A DNA stretch of 64,000 bases from CAYGAG01 sp964347765 (GTDB lineage: Archaea > Thermoproteota > Bathyarchaeia > Bathyarchaeales > Bathycorpusculaceae), in assembly GCA_964347765.1 (NCBI GenBank), contig CAYGAG010000002.1, positions 37,713 to 101,712 of the forward strand, written 5' to 3'. The notes below the pieces were generated by a model that was not told the origin of the DNA, made no database searches, and worked only from the letters and a program-made list of their open reading frames with translations. Made by a program: the position numbers and the translations under genes. Shown in pieces: positions 51,609 through 60,804 of the stretch. Position 1 is the first letter of the stretch, and every line of letters starts with the position of its first letter.

Positions 51609-53393
51609 ATGACTAGAGTGGCAGTCCTAAATGTTGACAAGTGCAAACCCAAACGGTGCAGCAGGATATGTTATCGTTTCTGCCCGATGGTAAGAAGCCA
51701 CAAGGAGGCTATTCGATTCCAAGAGAACGTTGCCGTGATCGTGGAGACACTTTGTTCAGGATGCGGAATATGCGTGAAGAAGTGCCCCTTCAACGCCATC
51801 TCGATAGTCAATCTCCCAGATGAGTTGGAAGCCGAATGTAGTCACCGATTTGGACAAAACGCTTTCAAACTCTACAGGCTCCCAACGCCTTCACCAGGAA
51901 TTATTCTGGGTTTGCTCGGACAAAACGGAATGGGCAAGTCCACGACGCTTAAGATACTATCTGGTGAGATCACTTTGAACCTTGGAGACTACGAAAATCC
52001 TCCAGACTGGGAAGTGATAGTTCAACACTTCAAAGGCTCCGTACTGCAAGACTATTTTCAAAGGATGGGCGGACAGATGCTCAAGATTGCCTACAAACCT
52101 CAATATGTTGACAAGATCCCCAAAGCTGTTTCGGGAGAAGTTGGTGAGCTTTTGCAGGAAGTTGACGAAAGAGAGAAACTTGACGATATTGCGGAGGAAC
52201 TTGAACTGAAGAAGCTGTGGAATCGACCTCTCGACATTCTAAGCGGAGGAGAACTTCAACGTGTAGCCGTAGCAGCAGCCTTGTGCCGCGAAGCTGAAGT
52301 GTATCTTCTTGACGAGCCATCTAGCTATTTGGACGTGAAACAAAGGCTGAAAGTTGCCAAAACTATACGAAGACTGACAGAAGAAGAGAAAACCGTCGTT
52401 GTTGCTGAACACGACCTAGCAATCATAGACTACTTGTCAGACCAGATATGCATCTTCTATGGAGAGCCGGGAGTGTACGGGATTGTATCGCAAGTCCATG
52501 GCGTCCGGACAGGTATAAACATATACTTGCAGGGGTATATCCCAGACGAGAATGTCAGGTTCAGAAAAGAAGGAATAGTATTCCATGAGAAGCCGCCCTT
52601 GGCAAGTTTCGCAATAGGTGAAACTCAGCTCAAATGGAAAAAAATAGAGAAAACTTACGATGGATTCAAGCTTTATGCATCTCCAGGGGATATTAAGAAA
52701 GGGGAAATCGTCGGGATCTTAGGGCCTAACGGCATAGGCAAAACAACATTTGTTAAAATCTTGGCTGGAATTGAAAGAGCGGATGATGAACAAAGTTTTG
52801 CCGGGTTAAAGGTAAGTTATAAACCACAATATGTTTCAACAGAATATGAGGGAACCGTCGAAGAGCTTTTGAAGAGTGTTGCAAAAGCAGATTTCACTTC
52901 AAGCTGGTATAAAACTGAAATTCTCAAACCTTTGGCTATTGGCAGATTTCTGGACAGGAATATAACAGAGCTGAGCGGCGGAGAACTACAGAAAACCGCA
53001 ATCGCCGCATGCTTATCCAGACGAGCAGAACTTTATCTGCTTGATGAACCCAGTGCCTATCTTGACGTTGAAGAGAGGTTGAAAGTGGCCCGAGCAATAC
53101 GACGAATCGTAGAAGCTCATAACGTTACAGCCTTTGTAGTCGAACACGACGTCGTCGCACAAGATTTCATAGCCGATCGGTTGATGGTATTCACAGGAGA
53201 ACCAGGAGTAAGGGGTGAAGTCAAACCTCCAACTCATCTAAGAGACGGAATGAACACATTTCTTGGAGAGATGAAGGTCACTTTCCGAAGGGATACCACT
53301 ACAAAAAGGCCTAGAGTCAACAAGGAAGGATCACAGCTTGACAGATTTCAGAAAAACATTGGAGAATACTACTATGTACCCTCAAAAGGGTAG
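51609..53393 (+). CDS. Ribosome recycling ATPase ABCE1 (Rli1)
   Basis: Twin-ATPase iron-sulfur protein (594 aa) that splits ribosomes after termination. The N-terminal Fe-S domain begins TRVAVLNVDKCKPKRC and includes CSRICYRFCPMV and the second cluster CSGCGICVKKCPF. ATPase 1 has Walker A GLLGQNGMGKST and signature LSGGELQRVAVA; ATPase 2 has GILGPNGIGKTT and LSGGELQKTAIA. Both Walker B motifs (LLDEPSS, LLDEPSA) are intact. The ATG at 51609 gives the conserved N-terminus; an upstream TTG-like start is not needed. Confidence 0.96.
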   Translation: MTRVAVLNVDKCKPKRCSRICYRFCPMVRSHKEAIRFQENVAVIVETLCSGCGICVKKCPFNAISIVNLPDELEAECSHRFGQNAFKLYRLPTPSPGIILGLLGQNGMGKSTTLKILSGEITLNLGDYENPPDWEVIVQHFKGSVLQDYFQRMGGQMLKIAYKPQYVDKIPKAVSGEVGELLQEVDEREKLDDIAEELELKKLWNRPLDILSGGELQRVAVAAALCREAEVYLLDEPSSYLDVKQRLKVAKTIRRLTEEEKTVVVAEHDLAIIDYLSDQICIFYGEPGVYGIVSQVHGVRTGINIYLQGYIPDENVRFRKEGIVFHEKPPLASFAIGETQLKWKKIEKTYDGFKLYASPGDIKKGEIVGILGPNGIGKTTFVKILAGIERADDEQSFAGLKVSYKPQYVSTEYEGTVEELLKSVAKADFTSSWYKTEILKPLAIGRFLDRNITELSGGELQKTAIAACLSRRAELYLLDEPSAYLDVEERLKVARAIRRIVEAHNVTAFVVEHDVVAQDFIADRLMVFTGEPGVRGEVKPPTHLRDGMNTFLGEMKVTFRRDTTTKRPRVNKEGSQLDRFQKNIGEYYYVPSKG

Positions 53394-53450
53394 TGTTTAT
53401 AATTCGAGAATCGAAAGAAGTGCCAGAAAAATGGAAATTCTCCTCCCGTC

Positions 53451-53468
53451 CTCTCTGAAAACAGAGAG
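53451..53468 (+). other. Perfect 7-bp hairpin between ABCE1 and topoisomerase VI B
   Basis: The arms ctctctg (53451-53457) and cagagag (53462-53468) flank an aaaa loop, 58 bp after the ABCE1 stop. No T tract follows immediately, so it is not a classic intrinsic terminator; it may still stabilise the mRNA 3' end. Confidence 0.4.
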
Positions 53469-53544
53469 AAGTGTAGTTAGATTAAAGTGTGATCATAGCA
53501 TATCCTTACAGTAAGCTTCAATGAGCATGTTGGTGGGAGCTTAG

Positions 53545-55062
53545 GTGGCTAAGGCGACCTTTGAGGAGATAAGCGCAGCTGACTTCTTCTATCGTAACAG
53601 AGATATCGCTGGATTCACAAACCCTTCTAGAGCAATTTTCGCAGCTCTGCGAGAGCTTGTTGAAAATTCTCTGGATGCTGCTGAAGGCCTCAGGATGCCC
53701 CCTGATATTTATGTGCGGCTTTCGTATGCCAACGGGCAAAGTAAAGAGAAGAATATCTACAAGTTAAGGGTCGAAGACAATGGCCTAGGAGTCCCGCCTA
53801 GGCATATTCCCTCAGCTTTTGGCCAAGTCCTCTTCGGCTCAAAGTACAAGCCCAAACAGCAAAGAGGAACTTTCGGCTTAGGTGGAAAGATGGCAATCCT
53901 ATATGGACAAATAACTACCCACCAACCAGCCTGTGTGATCTCGAGTACTGGTAGAGCGAAGATCTATTCCTATAAGCTCATGATTGACATCCAGAGGAAC
54001 CGACCACTCATACTTGACAGAAAGATCATCACAAACAAGGAGCGATGGCGCGGGACGATTGTTGAATTCTGCCTCGAAGGTCTTTACCACAGAGCCATGC
54101 CTAAGATCTTAGAATACTTCAAGCAGACAGCCATGGTGAATCCCTACGCGAATCTAACATTTGTTGATCCCAGAGGAAGATTATACAATTTTCACAGAGC
54201 AACTGAGGAGATGCCGAACCCTCCTGAAGAAACGCTTCCCCATCCTTATGGTGTCGACGTTGAGCTTCTACAACGCCTTATACAGGTGACTCCGCACCGA
54301 AATATGCTTGATTTTCTGAAGAATCATTTTCACAGAGTAGGCGAAATAACTGCCCACAAGTTCTTAGAGTTCAGCAACATAAGACCGTCTAAGAGCCCCA
54401 AGAGACTTTCTCATAGGGAAGTCGTCAGGCTAATGCGCATGTTAAAGAAATTCGAAGACTTCTTACCACCTGACGCAAGTTGCCTATCCCCACTAGGAGA
54501 AGAGTTGCTAAAGGCGGGTGTCTTGAAAGAGCTGAGACCTGAGTTCGTGACTGTTCATCGACGAAGACCCTCAGCCTATGCTGGTCACCCCTTTATTGTG
54601 GAATTGGCAATCGCCTATGGAGGAGAAATACCCAGGAGAGATGACTTTCTGATCTACCGTTTCGCCAATAGGATACCCTTATTGTACGATGAAGCAAGCG
54701 ACGTCTCTACAATGGTCATAAACTCTATGAATTGGCGAAGATACAAGGTTACACCAGACATGCCAGTCGCCATACTAGTCCATATCTGTAGCACCAAAAT
54801 CCCCTACAAAACAGTCGGCAAAGAATTCATTGCAGACAGACCTGAAATTAGAAGAGAAATAATGAACGGACTGCGAGAGGTTGCGCGTCACCTCAGACAC
54901 TTCTTCACAAGGAGAGAACATGTGAAGAAGAAGCGGAAAAGACTTGACATTTTCAGCAAATATTTGCCAAAGATCGCGAGGTTCTCAACCGAGTTGGCCA
55001 ACAAAGAAGAACACCCGGATATAGAAAAACTCTTAGAAAGTGTTGAAGAAATTGGAAAATAG
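53545..55062 (+). CDS. top6B: DNA topoisomerase VI subunit B
   Basis: GHKL ATPase subunit (505 aa) of the type IIB topoisomerase, which relaxes and decatenates DNA. The N box is RELVENSLDAAEG (about 36-48), the DNGxG box VEDNGLGVPPRHIP, and the G2 loop GTFGLGGKMAILYG. The transducer domain follows, and the basic C-terminal tail ends near KKRKRLDIFSKYLP. GTG start with a good position. It overlaps subunit A by 23 bp, the standard archaeal operon. Confidence 0.96.
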   Translation: MAKATFEEISAADFFYRNRDIAGFTNPSRAIFAALRELVENSLDAAEGLRMPPDIYVRLSYANGQSKEKNIYKLRVEDNGLGVPPRHIPSAFGQVLFGSKYKPKQQRGTFGLGGKMAILYGQITTHQPACVISSTGRAKIYSYKLMIDIQRNRPLILDRKIITNKERWRGTIVEFCLEGLYHRAMPKILEYFKQTAMVNPYANLTFVDPRGRLYNFHRATEEMPNPPEETLPHPYGVDVELLQRLIQVTPHRNMLDFLKNHFHRVGEITAHKFLEFSNIRPSKSPKRLSHREVVRLMRMLKKFEDFLPPDASCLSPLGEELLKAGVLKELRPEFVTVHRRRPSAYAGHPFIVELAIAYGGEIPRRDDFLIYRFANRIPLLYDEASDVSTMVINSMNWRRYKVTPDMPVAILVHICSTKIPYKTVGKEFIADRPEIRREIMNGLREVARHLRHFFTRREHVKKKRKRLDIFSKYLPKIARFSTELANKEEHPDIEKLLESVEEIGK

Positions 55063-56140
55063 AAAGAAAAGCGTCGTTTCAGAAAAGAAAAAAGAGGTTT
55101 TGGAGAGCCTAGGAAAACTTGGACTCAATATTTACGGCCAGCTTAACAATGGTCACTTCCCGTCTATACAGATGCCTAGTCGTTCTACTGAGAATATCTA
55201 CTACAATCCAGAAGTTAGACAGTTCATTTTGGGGGAAAAAAGAGTTCGTAGAAGTGCTAGGAATATTCGGCACATTAGACCTTTCACACAGCTTGTATGG
55301 ACGGCATTATTCTCCAATGAGCTTACTTCTCAACGTAAAACCTCAACCTTGAGAGACGTGTATTATTCTGCTCAAGCATATGAAATGAAGTTCAAAGATC
55401 AGCAAGAGTCAAACAACATCATTACAGATCTAGAGACAGTTCTGGGATTGTCGAGAGAAGATTTCAGCATCTTTCCGGAGGAGCGTTCAGCAGTCTTCGG
55501 CGACCTGACCATAGAATATACTGTGCCAGGATATGAGGGAAGAACGCTAAATCTAACATCTCATCCTGATGGAGTCATGATAGGACCCGCTTTGACCTCA
55601 TCAGAGTTTGTTGAAACGACAGCAGACAAGGTTATAGCAATCGAGAAAGGCGGTCTATTTACCAGATTTGTCGAAGAGAACGTACACAAGAAGTTTAACG
55701 CCATACTCGTTCTAACGGCTGGACAAGCGCCTAGGGCAACTCGACACTTTATCAGAAGGCTGAACAAAGAGTTGGAACTCCCAGCCTTCATCTTTACCGA
55801 CGGCGATCCATGGGGTATGCACATCGCTATGGTTGTCATCTCGGGTTCAGCCAACGCCGCACACCTAAGAGATCTAACAACTCCTGATGCGAAATGGAGC
55901 GGCGTCTGGGCTTCAGATATTGTCAACTACAAGTTGCCAACAGATCCACTAGAGGACGTAGACATAAAGAGACTGCACGAGTTGAAAAGAGACCCACGCT
56001 ACAAGAACAAATTGTGGCAAAGGGAAATCAAGACTTTTCTCGACATAAGAAGAAAGGCTGAACAAGAGGCCTTTAGTAGATACGGCCTAACCTACATTGT
56101 GGACGAATACCTGCCTGCAAAACTGGAAGAAACAAGCTAG
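55040..56140 (+). CDS. top6A: DNA topoisomerase VI subunit A
   Basis: DNA-cleaving Spo11-like subunit (366 aa). The catalytic tyrosine is in TSTLRDVYYSAQAYEM-type block (STLRDVYYSAQ), in the 5Y-CAP domain. The Toprim domain shows KVIAIEKGGLFTRF (metal-binding Glu) and FTDGDPWGMHIAM with the DxD. Start TTG (MLKKLENRKKSV) lies inside top6B. The pair with subunit B makes a complete enzyme. It ends the operon. Confidence 0.96.
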   Translation: MLKKLENRKKSVVSEKKKEVLESLGKLGLNIYGQLNNGHFPSIQMPSRSTENIYYNPEVRQFILGEKRVRRSARNIRHIRPFTQLVWTALFSNELTSQRKTSTLRDVYYSAQAYEMKFKDQQESNNIITDLETVLGLSREDFSIFPEERSAVFGDLTIEYTVPGYEGRTLNLTSHPDGVMIGPALTSSEFVETTADKVIAIEKGGLFTRFVEENVHKKFNAILVLTAGQAPRATRHFIRRLNKELELPAFIFTDGDPWGMHIAMVVISGSANAAHLRDLTTPDAKWSGVWASDIVNYKLPTDPLEDVDIKRLHELKRDPRYKNKLWQREIKTFLDIRRKAEQEAFSRYGLTYIVDEYLPAKLEETS

Positions 56141-56298
56141 AGTCAGCTCCTAGGTTGTTGGGTATCAATCGATACTACGTGTTTTGTTCGACCCAAAGAA
56201 TGTTACAATATCTCTTTGTCTGATTCTTAGTCCAGATTCGGATTCTTTGTTCATAATGTTTTTGTGGTCTGCTGTGGCTGATACTTTTGGTTTGATTA

Positions 56299-56844
56299 AT
56301 GACTTTGAGAGATTTTTTCGGAGCTTCCGAGTTCATAAAAGTTGTCCTCATCCTATGGCTGGTGAGCATGTGTTTTGTATTGTTTCTCTTGAACAGGATT
56401 GATTATATTGTTCATCATGATCTGTATAATCATAGCCTGCAGTTCAGCCTTCTTTGGGCTACGCCTTACTGGGCGTTTTTCCGTTTGATTTATGTATGTC
56501 TAGTTCTTCCCGCCATTCTGAGTGTTATCGCTTTAGCATCTGATTTTCCTTGGAAACACAGAGATGCGAAGTCCATTCCGAAATCTGAGAGGAGAACCAA
56601 CAAGACCAAGGTTCAGTCTCCAAAGGAGAACTCAATGCTGATCTCCTGTCCGTCTTGCCGAAAAACCTTCAGCAAACCTTTGGTTATGCTTGATTTCGGC
56701 AATGGAAAAGGCAAACTAGTGAATGTCTGTCCGTACTGCAACGTAAAATTAGGAACAGAAGAGAAAGGAAAGAGAAATGTTGAGATCGGAGTTATTGAAA
56801 TGGATAAGGAAAAGGCAAGAGTACGTGCGAAGAAAAGGTCCTAG
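56299..56844 (+). CDS. Two-helix membrane protein with cytoplasmic zinc knuckle
   Basis: A 181-aa protein: hydrophobic helices at about 13-31 and 58-82, then a basic linker and a soluble C-terminal part with two Cys pairs, CPSCRKTF (about 116-123) and CPYCNVKL (about 142-149), forming a likely zinc ribbon. The tail is rich in Lys/Arg. I recognise no named family. It lies after top6A and convergent with the DUF72 genes. An upstream frame overlaps it but has less coding character. Confidence 0.55.
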   Translation: MTLRDFFGASEFIKVVLILWLVSMCFVLFLLNRIDYIVHHDLYNHSLQFSLLWATPYWAFFRLIYVCLVLPAILSVIALASDFPWKHRDAKSIPKSERRTNKTKVQSPKENSMLISCPSCRKTFSKPLVMLDFGNGKGKLVNVCPYCNVKLGTEEKGKRNVEIGVIEMDKEKARVRAKKRS

Positions 56845-56891
56845 CCCTGTGTCTGCTTGCCCTCCTGCAGGATATCGTGAATCCGCTTGAA

Positions 56892-58073
56892 CTAGTCCTC
56901 CAAGTAAGGCTTAAATTGCCAGCTCTCTTTGGCGGTATCTATCTCCCGCAACAATCTGGCAGCTTCGCCTTTATCTATAGAGAGTACTAGCTTTCCCAGA
57001 TGTTTGCAGAATCTTTTGAGAGGCAGAGTTCTGCTCCAGTCTGGACAATCATGCAGTATTACTCGTCTTTCAAGGTCAACCAAGATCGTATAATCTCGGA
57101 TTAGAGCTTTGATCTGATGTTTTGAAGCTTCATGGATCTTGAGTTCGTCGTCTTTCATTTTTTTGGCCCTTTTCAGACGATTTTCATCTATGAAAGACGC
57201 AAGAAGTTGCAAGAAATCCGATTCTTTGGCCTCCGCGAAATCTCCCAGCGTTGTTGGCTTGAGTCCTGGCTTTTGGCTCTTCCTTTCAAAGTATTGTTCC
57301 ACTATCTTCTTTGTCTTCTTTTGCTCTTGTGTTAGCTCTCCTAACATCTCGGTGATCTGGAGACAGTTTTCCACGGCGTATCCATGGTAATGGTTGTTGA
57401 AGTACCCGATTAGTAGGTCCACATTTTTTGCAGCTTCTTGGATTTTTGGCACCCAAGGCTCCAGCTCCTTCCTGCTGTAGAGATAATTGTACCAAGGTCG
57501 ACTTCCCTTTCCATGCCAACGGAAATAGGCTAGGTCCGAGGTTAGGTGCGTCTCAGGCGGAAGCAGCGGCTCATCAACGATTGTGTATGTTACCTTGTAC
57601 TTCTTAAGCAGTTCCCATGTCTCATCCCTCATCCATGACAGATTTCGGAACTCAACCGCAAAGTTGAATTCCAAGGGCAGGATCTTCAGAAAGCTCTCCA
57701 GATGATCTCTGTCAAAGCTATACTTTGGCGGTAGTTGTATGAGAAGACAGGCCAGTTTTCCATTCAACAGGAGGGGTCTCATCAAATCACAGAATCGGGT
57801 GAGGTCTTCGTCTACCTTCTCGTCAAGATCTAGCATTTTCTCATGAGTTATCAGTCTTGGCAGTTTTGCAGAGAACTTGAAATTGTCTGGTGAGTATCTA
57901 GTCCAACCCATTACCATACCTTTTGAAGGATAACGATAGAAAGTTGAGTCGATCTCAACGGTCTTGAAAATGCGGGTATATGCCCTAAGCTTGCTCTCTT
58001 TTTTCTTCCTGTAGACTGGGCCGACCCAATCCTTGTAGCTCCAACCGCAAGTCCCCAGATAAACTCTAGTCAA
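56892..58073 (-). CDS. DUF72-family TIM-barrel protein with SWIM-like C-terminal extension
   Basis: A 393-aa protein. Residues about 1-240 form a DUF72 domain: VYLGTCGWSYKDWVGPVY, VEIDSTFYRYPS, FAVEFRNLSWM and YFRWHGKGS are typical. The remaining ~150 residues are an added helical region ending in VILHDCPDWSRTLPLKRFCKHLGKLVLS, whose DC...CKH spacing resembles a SWIM-type zinc finger that usually binds nucleic acid or protein. DUF72 proteins have no established activity. It is next to a second, diverged DUF72 gene on the same strand (19 bp apart). Confidence 0.8.
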   Translation of the reverse strand: MTRVYLGTCGWSYKDWVGPVYRKKKESKLRAYTRIFKTVEIDSTFYRYPSKGMVMGWTRYSPDNFKFSAKLPRLITHEKMLDLDEKVDEDLTRFCDLMRPLLLNGKLACLLIQLPPKYSFDRDHLESFLKILPLEFNFAVEFRNLSWMRDETWELLKKYKVTYTIVDEPLLPPETHLTSDLAYFRWHGKGSRPWYNYLYSRKELEPWVPKIQEAAKNVDLLIGYFNNHYHGYAVENCLQITEMLGELTQEQKKTKKIVEQYFERKSQKPGLKPTTLGDFAEAKESDFLQLLASFIDENRLKRAKKMKDDELKIHEASKHQIKALIRDYTILVDLERRVILHDCPDWSRTLPLKRFCKHLGKLVLSIDKGEAARLLREIDTAKESWQFKPYLED

Positions 58074-58092
58074 ATGTGGTCACATCAACGTG

Positions 58093-59100
58093 TCAGTTTT
58101 TGACCATCTCAATGACGTCGCCAAGGCTATTATAGGTTTTTTTAGGAAGCTTCTGTAACAGTTTGACAGCGCGCACTCTTTTGTCATTGGTCAGATCTAT
58201 AAGTTTCCAGCCTTGGTGTTCGATCAGTTCTTTCTTTGTGGTGGGAAAGAGGGCATCTTGCTTCAGGACTTCTTCCAGAGACCTGATGCCGGTGTTGCTT
58301 GTCACCGGGGGGAACCTTCCTGTTTGGTTATAGATTCTGAACCTCGCAGCGTCTTTGTACATCTTCACGAAGTGGAAGCTTAGAGCTGCAGTTTTAGGAT
58401 TTGCTTTGGCAACTTCTTTGTGGATTCTTTTCAGTTCCCGATCTGTAGGTTGGTAGATATTGTGTTTGCCTTTGCCAAACAATCTTGAGTAGAGAATATC
58501 GGCTTGGAATGCTGGTTCTTGGCCCTTTGATAAATCAATGGAGTGAATCATGTCAAAGTCTTTCATGAGTTTTATGATTTTCTTCTTTGGAAGTGACTTC
58601 TCTCCTCTAATCTCCCACACGATTCTTGTTCCTCCAAGATCTGCGGAAGAAAAGAGATCGGCTATTGACTTTAATTTGGTTCTGTCAAGTCTAAGGCTTT
58701 TGGGAGTCTGAATGTGCAGAAGAGTTGTTTGAAGGATCCTACATATGGCTGTCATCTCACTGAGAATTTTATGTGATTCTCCTACAGGTTCCAATCTGTA
58801 TTTGTATGTTAGATTTCTGTGACATCTGACGGCAAAGCGAAAGTCGCGGGGAACTCGTCTTCGCCATTGTTCCACAAGCTTTACACTTGGAATCTTGTAG
58901 AAAGTGGAGTTGACCTCCACGAAGTTGAATGCTCGGGAATAAGCTTCCAAAGACGGGACACCAGAAATCTGGAAATAGCTCCAGCCGCCCGTCCCCACTA
59001 ACACTTCTGTCAAACGGCATCGATCCTTGTCGAACATAGCGCGCGCTTGTTCCACGTAGGGCTGTAACCCGACGTATGAACCCTGATTTCGCTCATTCAA
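58093..59100 (-). CDS. Diverged DUF72-family protein with DUF2795-like C-terminus
   Basis: A 335-aa protein. The TIM-barrel part shows LVGTGGWSYFQISG, VEVNSTFYKIPS and FRFAVRCHRNLTY, matching its neighbour at the same places but shorter in some loops. The last ~60 residues (ALFPTTKKELIEHQGWKLIDL ... LQKLPKKTYNSLGDVIEMV) resemble the small DUF2795 domain, unlike the SWIM-like tail of the neighbour. The TTG at 59100 is the longest start; an ATG 21 codons later is possible. Together the two genes look like a paralogous pair acting in one complex. Confidence 0.75.
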   Translation of the reverse strand: MNERNQGSYVGLQPYVEQARAMFDKDRCRLTEVLVGTGGWSYFQISGVPSLEAYSRAFNFVEVNSTFYKIPSVKLVEQWRRRVPRDFRFAVRCHRNLTYKYRLEPVGESHKILSEMTAICRILQTTLLHIQTPKSLRLDRTKLKSIADLFSSADLGGTRIVWEIRGEKSLPKKKIIKLMKDFDMIHSIDLSKGQEPAFQADILYSRLFGKGKHNIYQPTDRELKRIHKEVAKANPKTAALSFHFVKMYKDAARFRIYNQTGRFPPVTSNTGIRSLEEVLKQDALFPTTKKELIEHQGWKLIDLTNDKRVRAVKLLQKLPKKTYNSLGDVIEMVKN

Positions 59101-59212
59101 TCCACAATTAGGTTTATCCTTGCGGATACATTTATTGACTCTCCTATAGCGCAGGAGGAGTTATTGTGGAAATCCATAGAAACTTTTAAAGTCAGCTGTT
59201 CAGATCTGCTTT

Positions 59213-59932
59213 GTGGTGTTGAGTTTGGTTCTACCGGCAAAGATCTTCGAAGTTAAGGAGGATGCTGATCCGGGGTTGATTGCATGGAAGCTTAAAGATT
59301 TTCGTGAAGAAGAGCAATATGAGACGGCAGATGGAGAAGCTGTAAACCTGATAACAGAGATATTAGACTTGAAATCGGATGATAACTCCATATCCGGAGT
59401 GTTCAGTAAGGATTTTGTGCGCAGACGTTTCTATAGGCGCGAACTGGTTGAAACGCCCACTACGGAGGAGGCTCCTTTCTGGATCAAATCCGCCAAAGAC
59501 CGGCTATTCACGATCGTGATGGCTCCCTCTGTAGCTCGTGGAGTAAGGAAATTATTGACGAATTTTGTAGCAAATAAGCTTAGCAGAATCCTTTTCATCA
59601 AATCTCAAGGAATTGTGGAGGTAAACATACCTCATGTGACTCTTAAGGAGCTTCACGAATCGAATCCCCAAGCCACCAAATTGATTTGGTTTGACGAAGT
59701 CGATATACCGGGTGTAGAGAAACTTTGTCTAGCAGGATCTGATCTGGTTGACACTGATCTCTACAACAGCCATCTTGAGCATGGAAAGATCTGGTATGTT
59801 GTCTTTGAAGTGCACAAGCGCGGCATTGTTGTGGGAATCACTAGAAACTGTGTTGTAACCCTGTTTAGCAAAGGCACCATTGAGGACTTTATGGAATACG
59901 TTTCAGAAGACCTTTTGACGCTTGTTGAATAG
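59213..59932 (+). CDS. Uncharacterised protein, probably lineage-specific
   Basis: A 239-aa protein without recognisable domain. The frame has good coding character (balanced acidic/basic residues, alternating strands and helices). Segments VVGITRNCVVTLFSKG, IWYVVFEVHKRG and LFTIVMAPSVARGVRKLL suggest an alpha/beta fold. A TATA box (cttttaaa, near 59183-59190) lies 25-30 bp before the GTG start, predicting a leaderless mRNA. It is divergent from the DUF72 pair. Function unknown. Confidence 0.6.
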   Translation: MVLSLVLPAKIFEVKEDADPGLIAWKLKDFREEEQYETADGEAVNLITEILDLKSDDNSISGVFSKDFVRRRFYRRELVETPTTEEAPFWIKSAKDRLFTIVMAPSVARGVRKLLTNFVANKLSRILFIKSQGIVEVNIPHVTLKELHESNPQATKLIWFDEVDIPGVEKLCLAGSDLVDTDLYNSHLEHGKIWYVVFEVHKRGIVVGITRNCVVTLFSKGTIEDFMEYVSEDLLTLVE

Positions 59933-60117
59933 TATGCATTTTAGAACTATTCGACGTCGTGCCGGGACCTACGTGTTTTCTAGTTATTCCAAGAAGCGAA
60001 TACGAAATATTATCCACAACTTTCAGATTCCACTAAGCATCTCTTGTGGGGATCTTGTCTACGATACGTAGGACTTAAGAGACGAGCAGCAATTTATGAT
60101 GTTTGCAGGTGCTCCAC

Positions 60118-60684
60118 GTGAAGGTTAGATGGTTGGGAAATGCATGTCTCGAAGTTCTTAGTGAAAGGCCTGTTCTTATTGATCCCCATTTCTTTGTAAA
60201 ACCCAATGAGTCTACTGATCTCCTACTTGTAACGCATGAACATGACGATCATTTTAGCACTGAGAAATGCAGAGACATGCTGCAAACGACTAGAATCTAC
60301 GCACCTAAGACAACCTTAGACAAGTTCAACTTGGAAGGTGTAGCTGTGAAGGCTGGGGACAAAATTGATGGAATGGAAGTCTTAGAGAGTCACTGCTGGG
60401 GTGCAAGGGAGAGCGTCAGCTATTTCATCAATGGTCTGCTGCACGCAGGAGATTCAGCAAGATTTCCAAGCGCTGACAATGTGAAAACTGTTTTCACTGC
60501 TTGCTTTCCCGAATGCTACAATGACTATTTACAGGCATTCAAGAAGTTAAGACCTAATCTTGTTATTCCCTTTCACTATAATATTGAGAAAGCCTTGGAT
60601 GATGCAAAAGGGCTGAAGAAAAGGCTTAACCGAGAGGGCATAAAATGTAGGCTTTTGGAGCTTGGAGAGAGCATTGAAGTCTGA
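60118..60684 (+). CDS. Metallo-beta-lactamase-fold hydrolase
   Basis: A 188-aa MBL-fold protein from the GTG at 60118, which gives the family-like N-terminus KVRWLGNACLEV. Metal motif is THEHDDHFS (His-x-His-x-Asp-His); HAGDSARF contains the bridging Asp, and PFHYNIEK supplies the last His. It is related to, but clearly different from, the UPF0173-like protein at 45328. A TTG at 60103 would add five residues. Likely cytoplasmic; substrate unknown. Confidence 0.8.
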   Translation: MKVRWLGNACLEVLSERPVLIDPHFFVKPNESTDLLLVTHEHDDHFSTEKCRDMLQTTRIYAPKTTLDKFNLEGVAVKAGDKIDGMEVLESHCWGARESVSYFINGLLHAGDSARFPSADNVKTVFTACFPECYNDYLQAFKKLRPNLVIPFHYNIEKALDDAKGLKKRLNREGIKCRLLELGESIEV

Positions 60685-60804
60685 AACATAGAATCATACC
60701 AGAACGTGACATTAAGGAGACTGAGATATGTGTATGATCCATAGTTTAGCAGAGGCCGTTGAAAAACTGCCTGTTGCAGTAAAAATCTGCACAGATCTGC
60801 TAGT

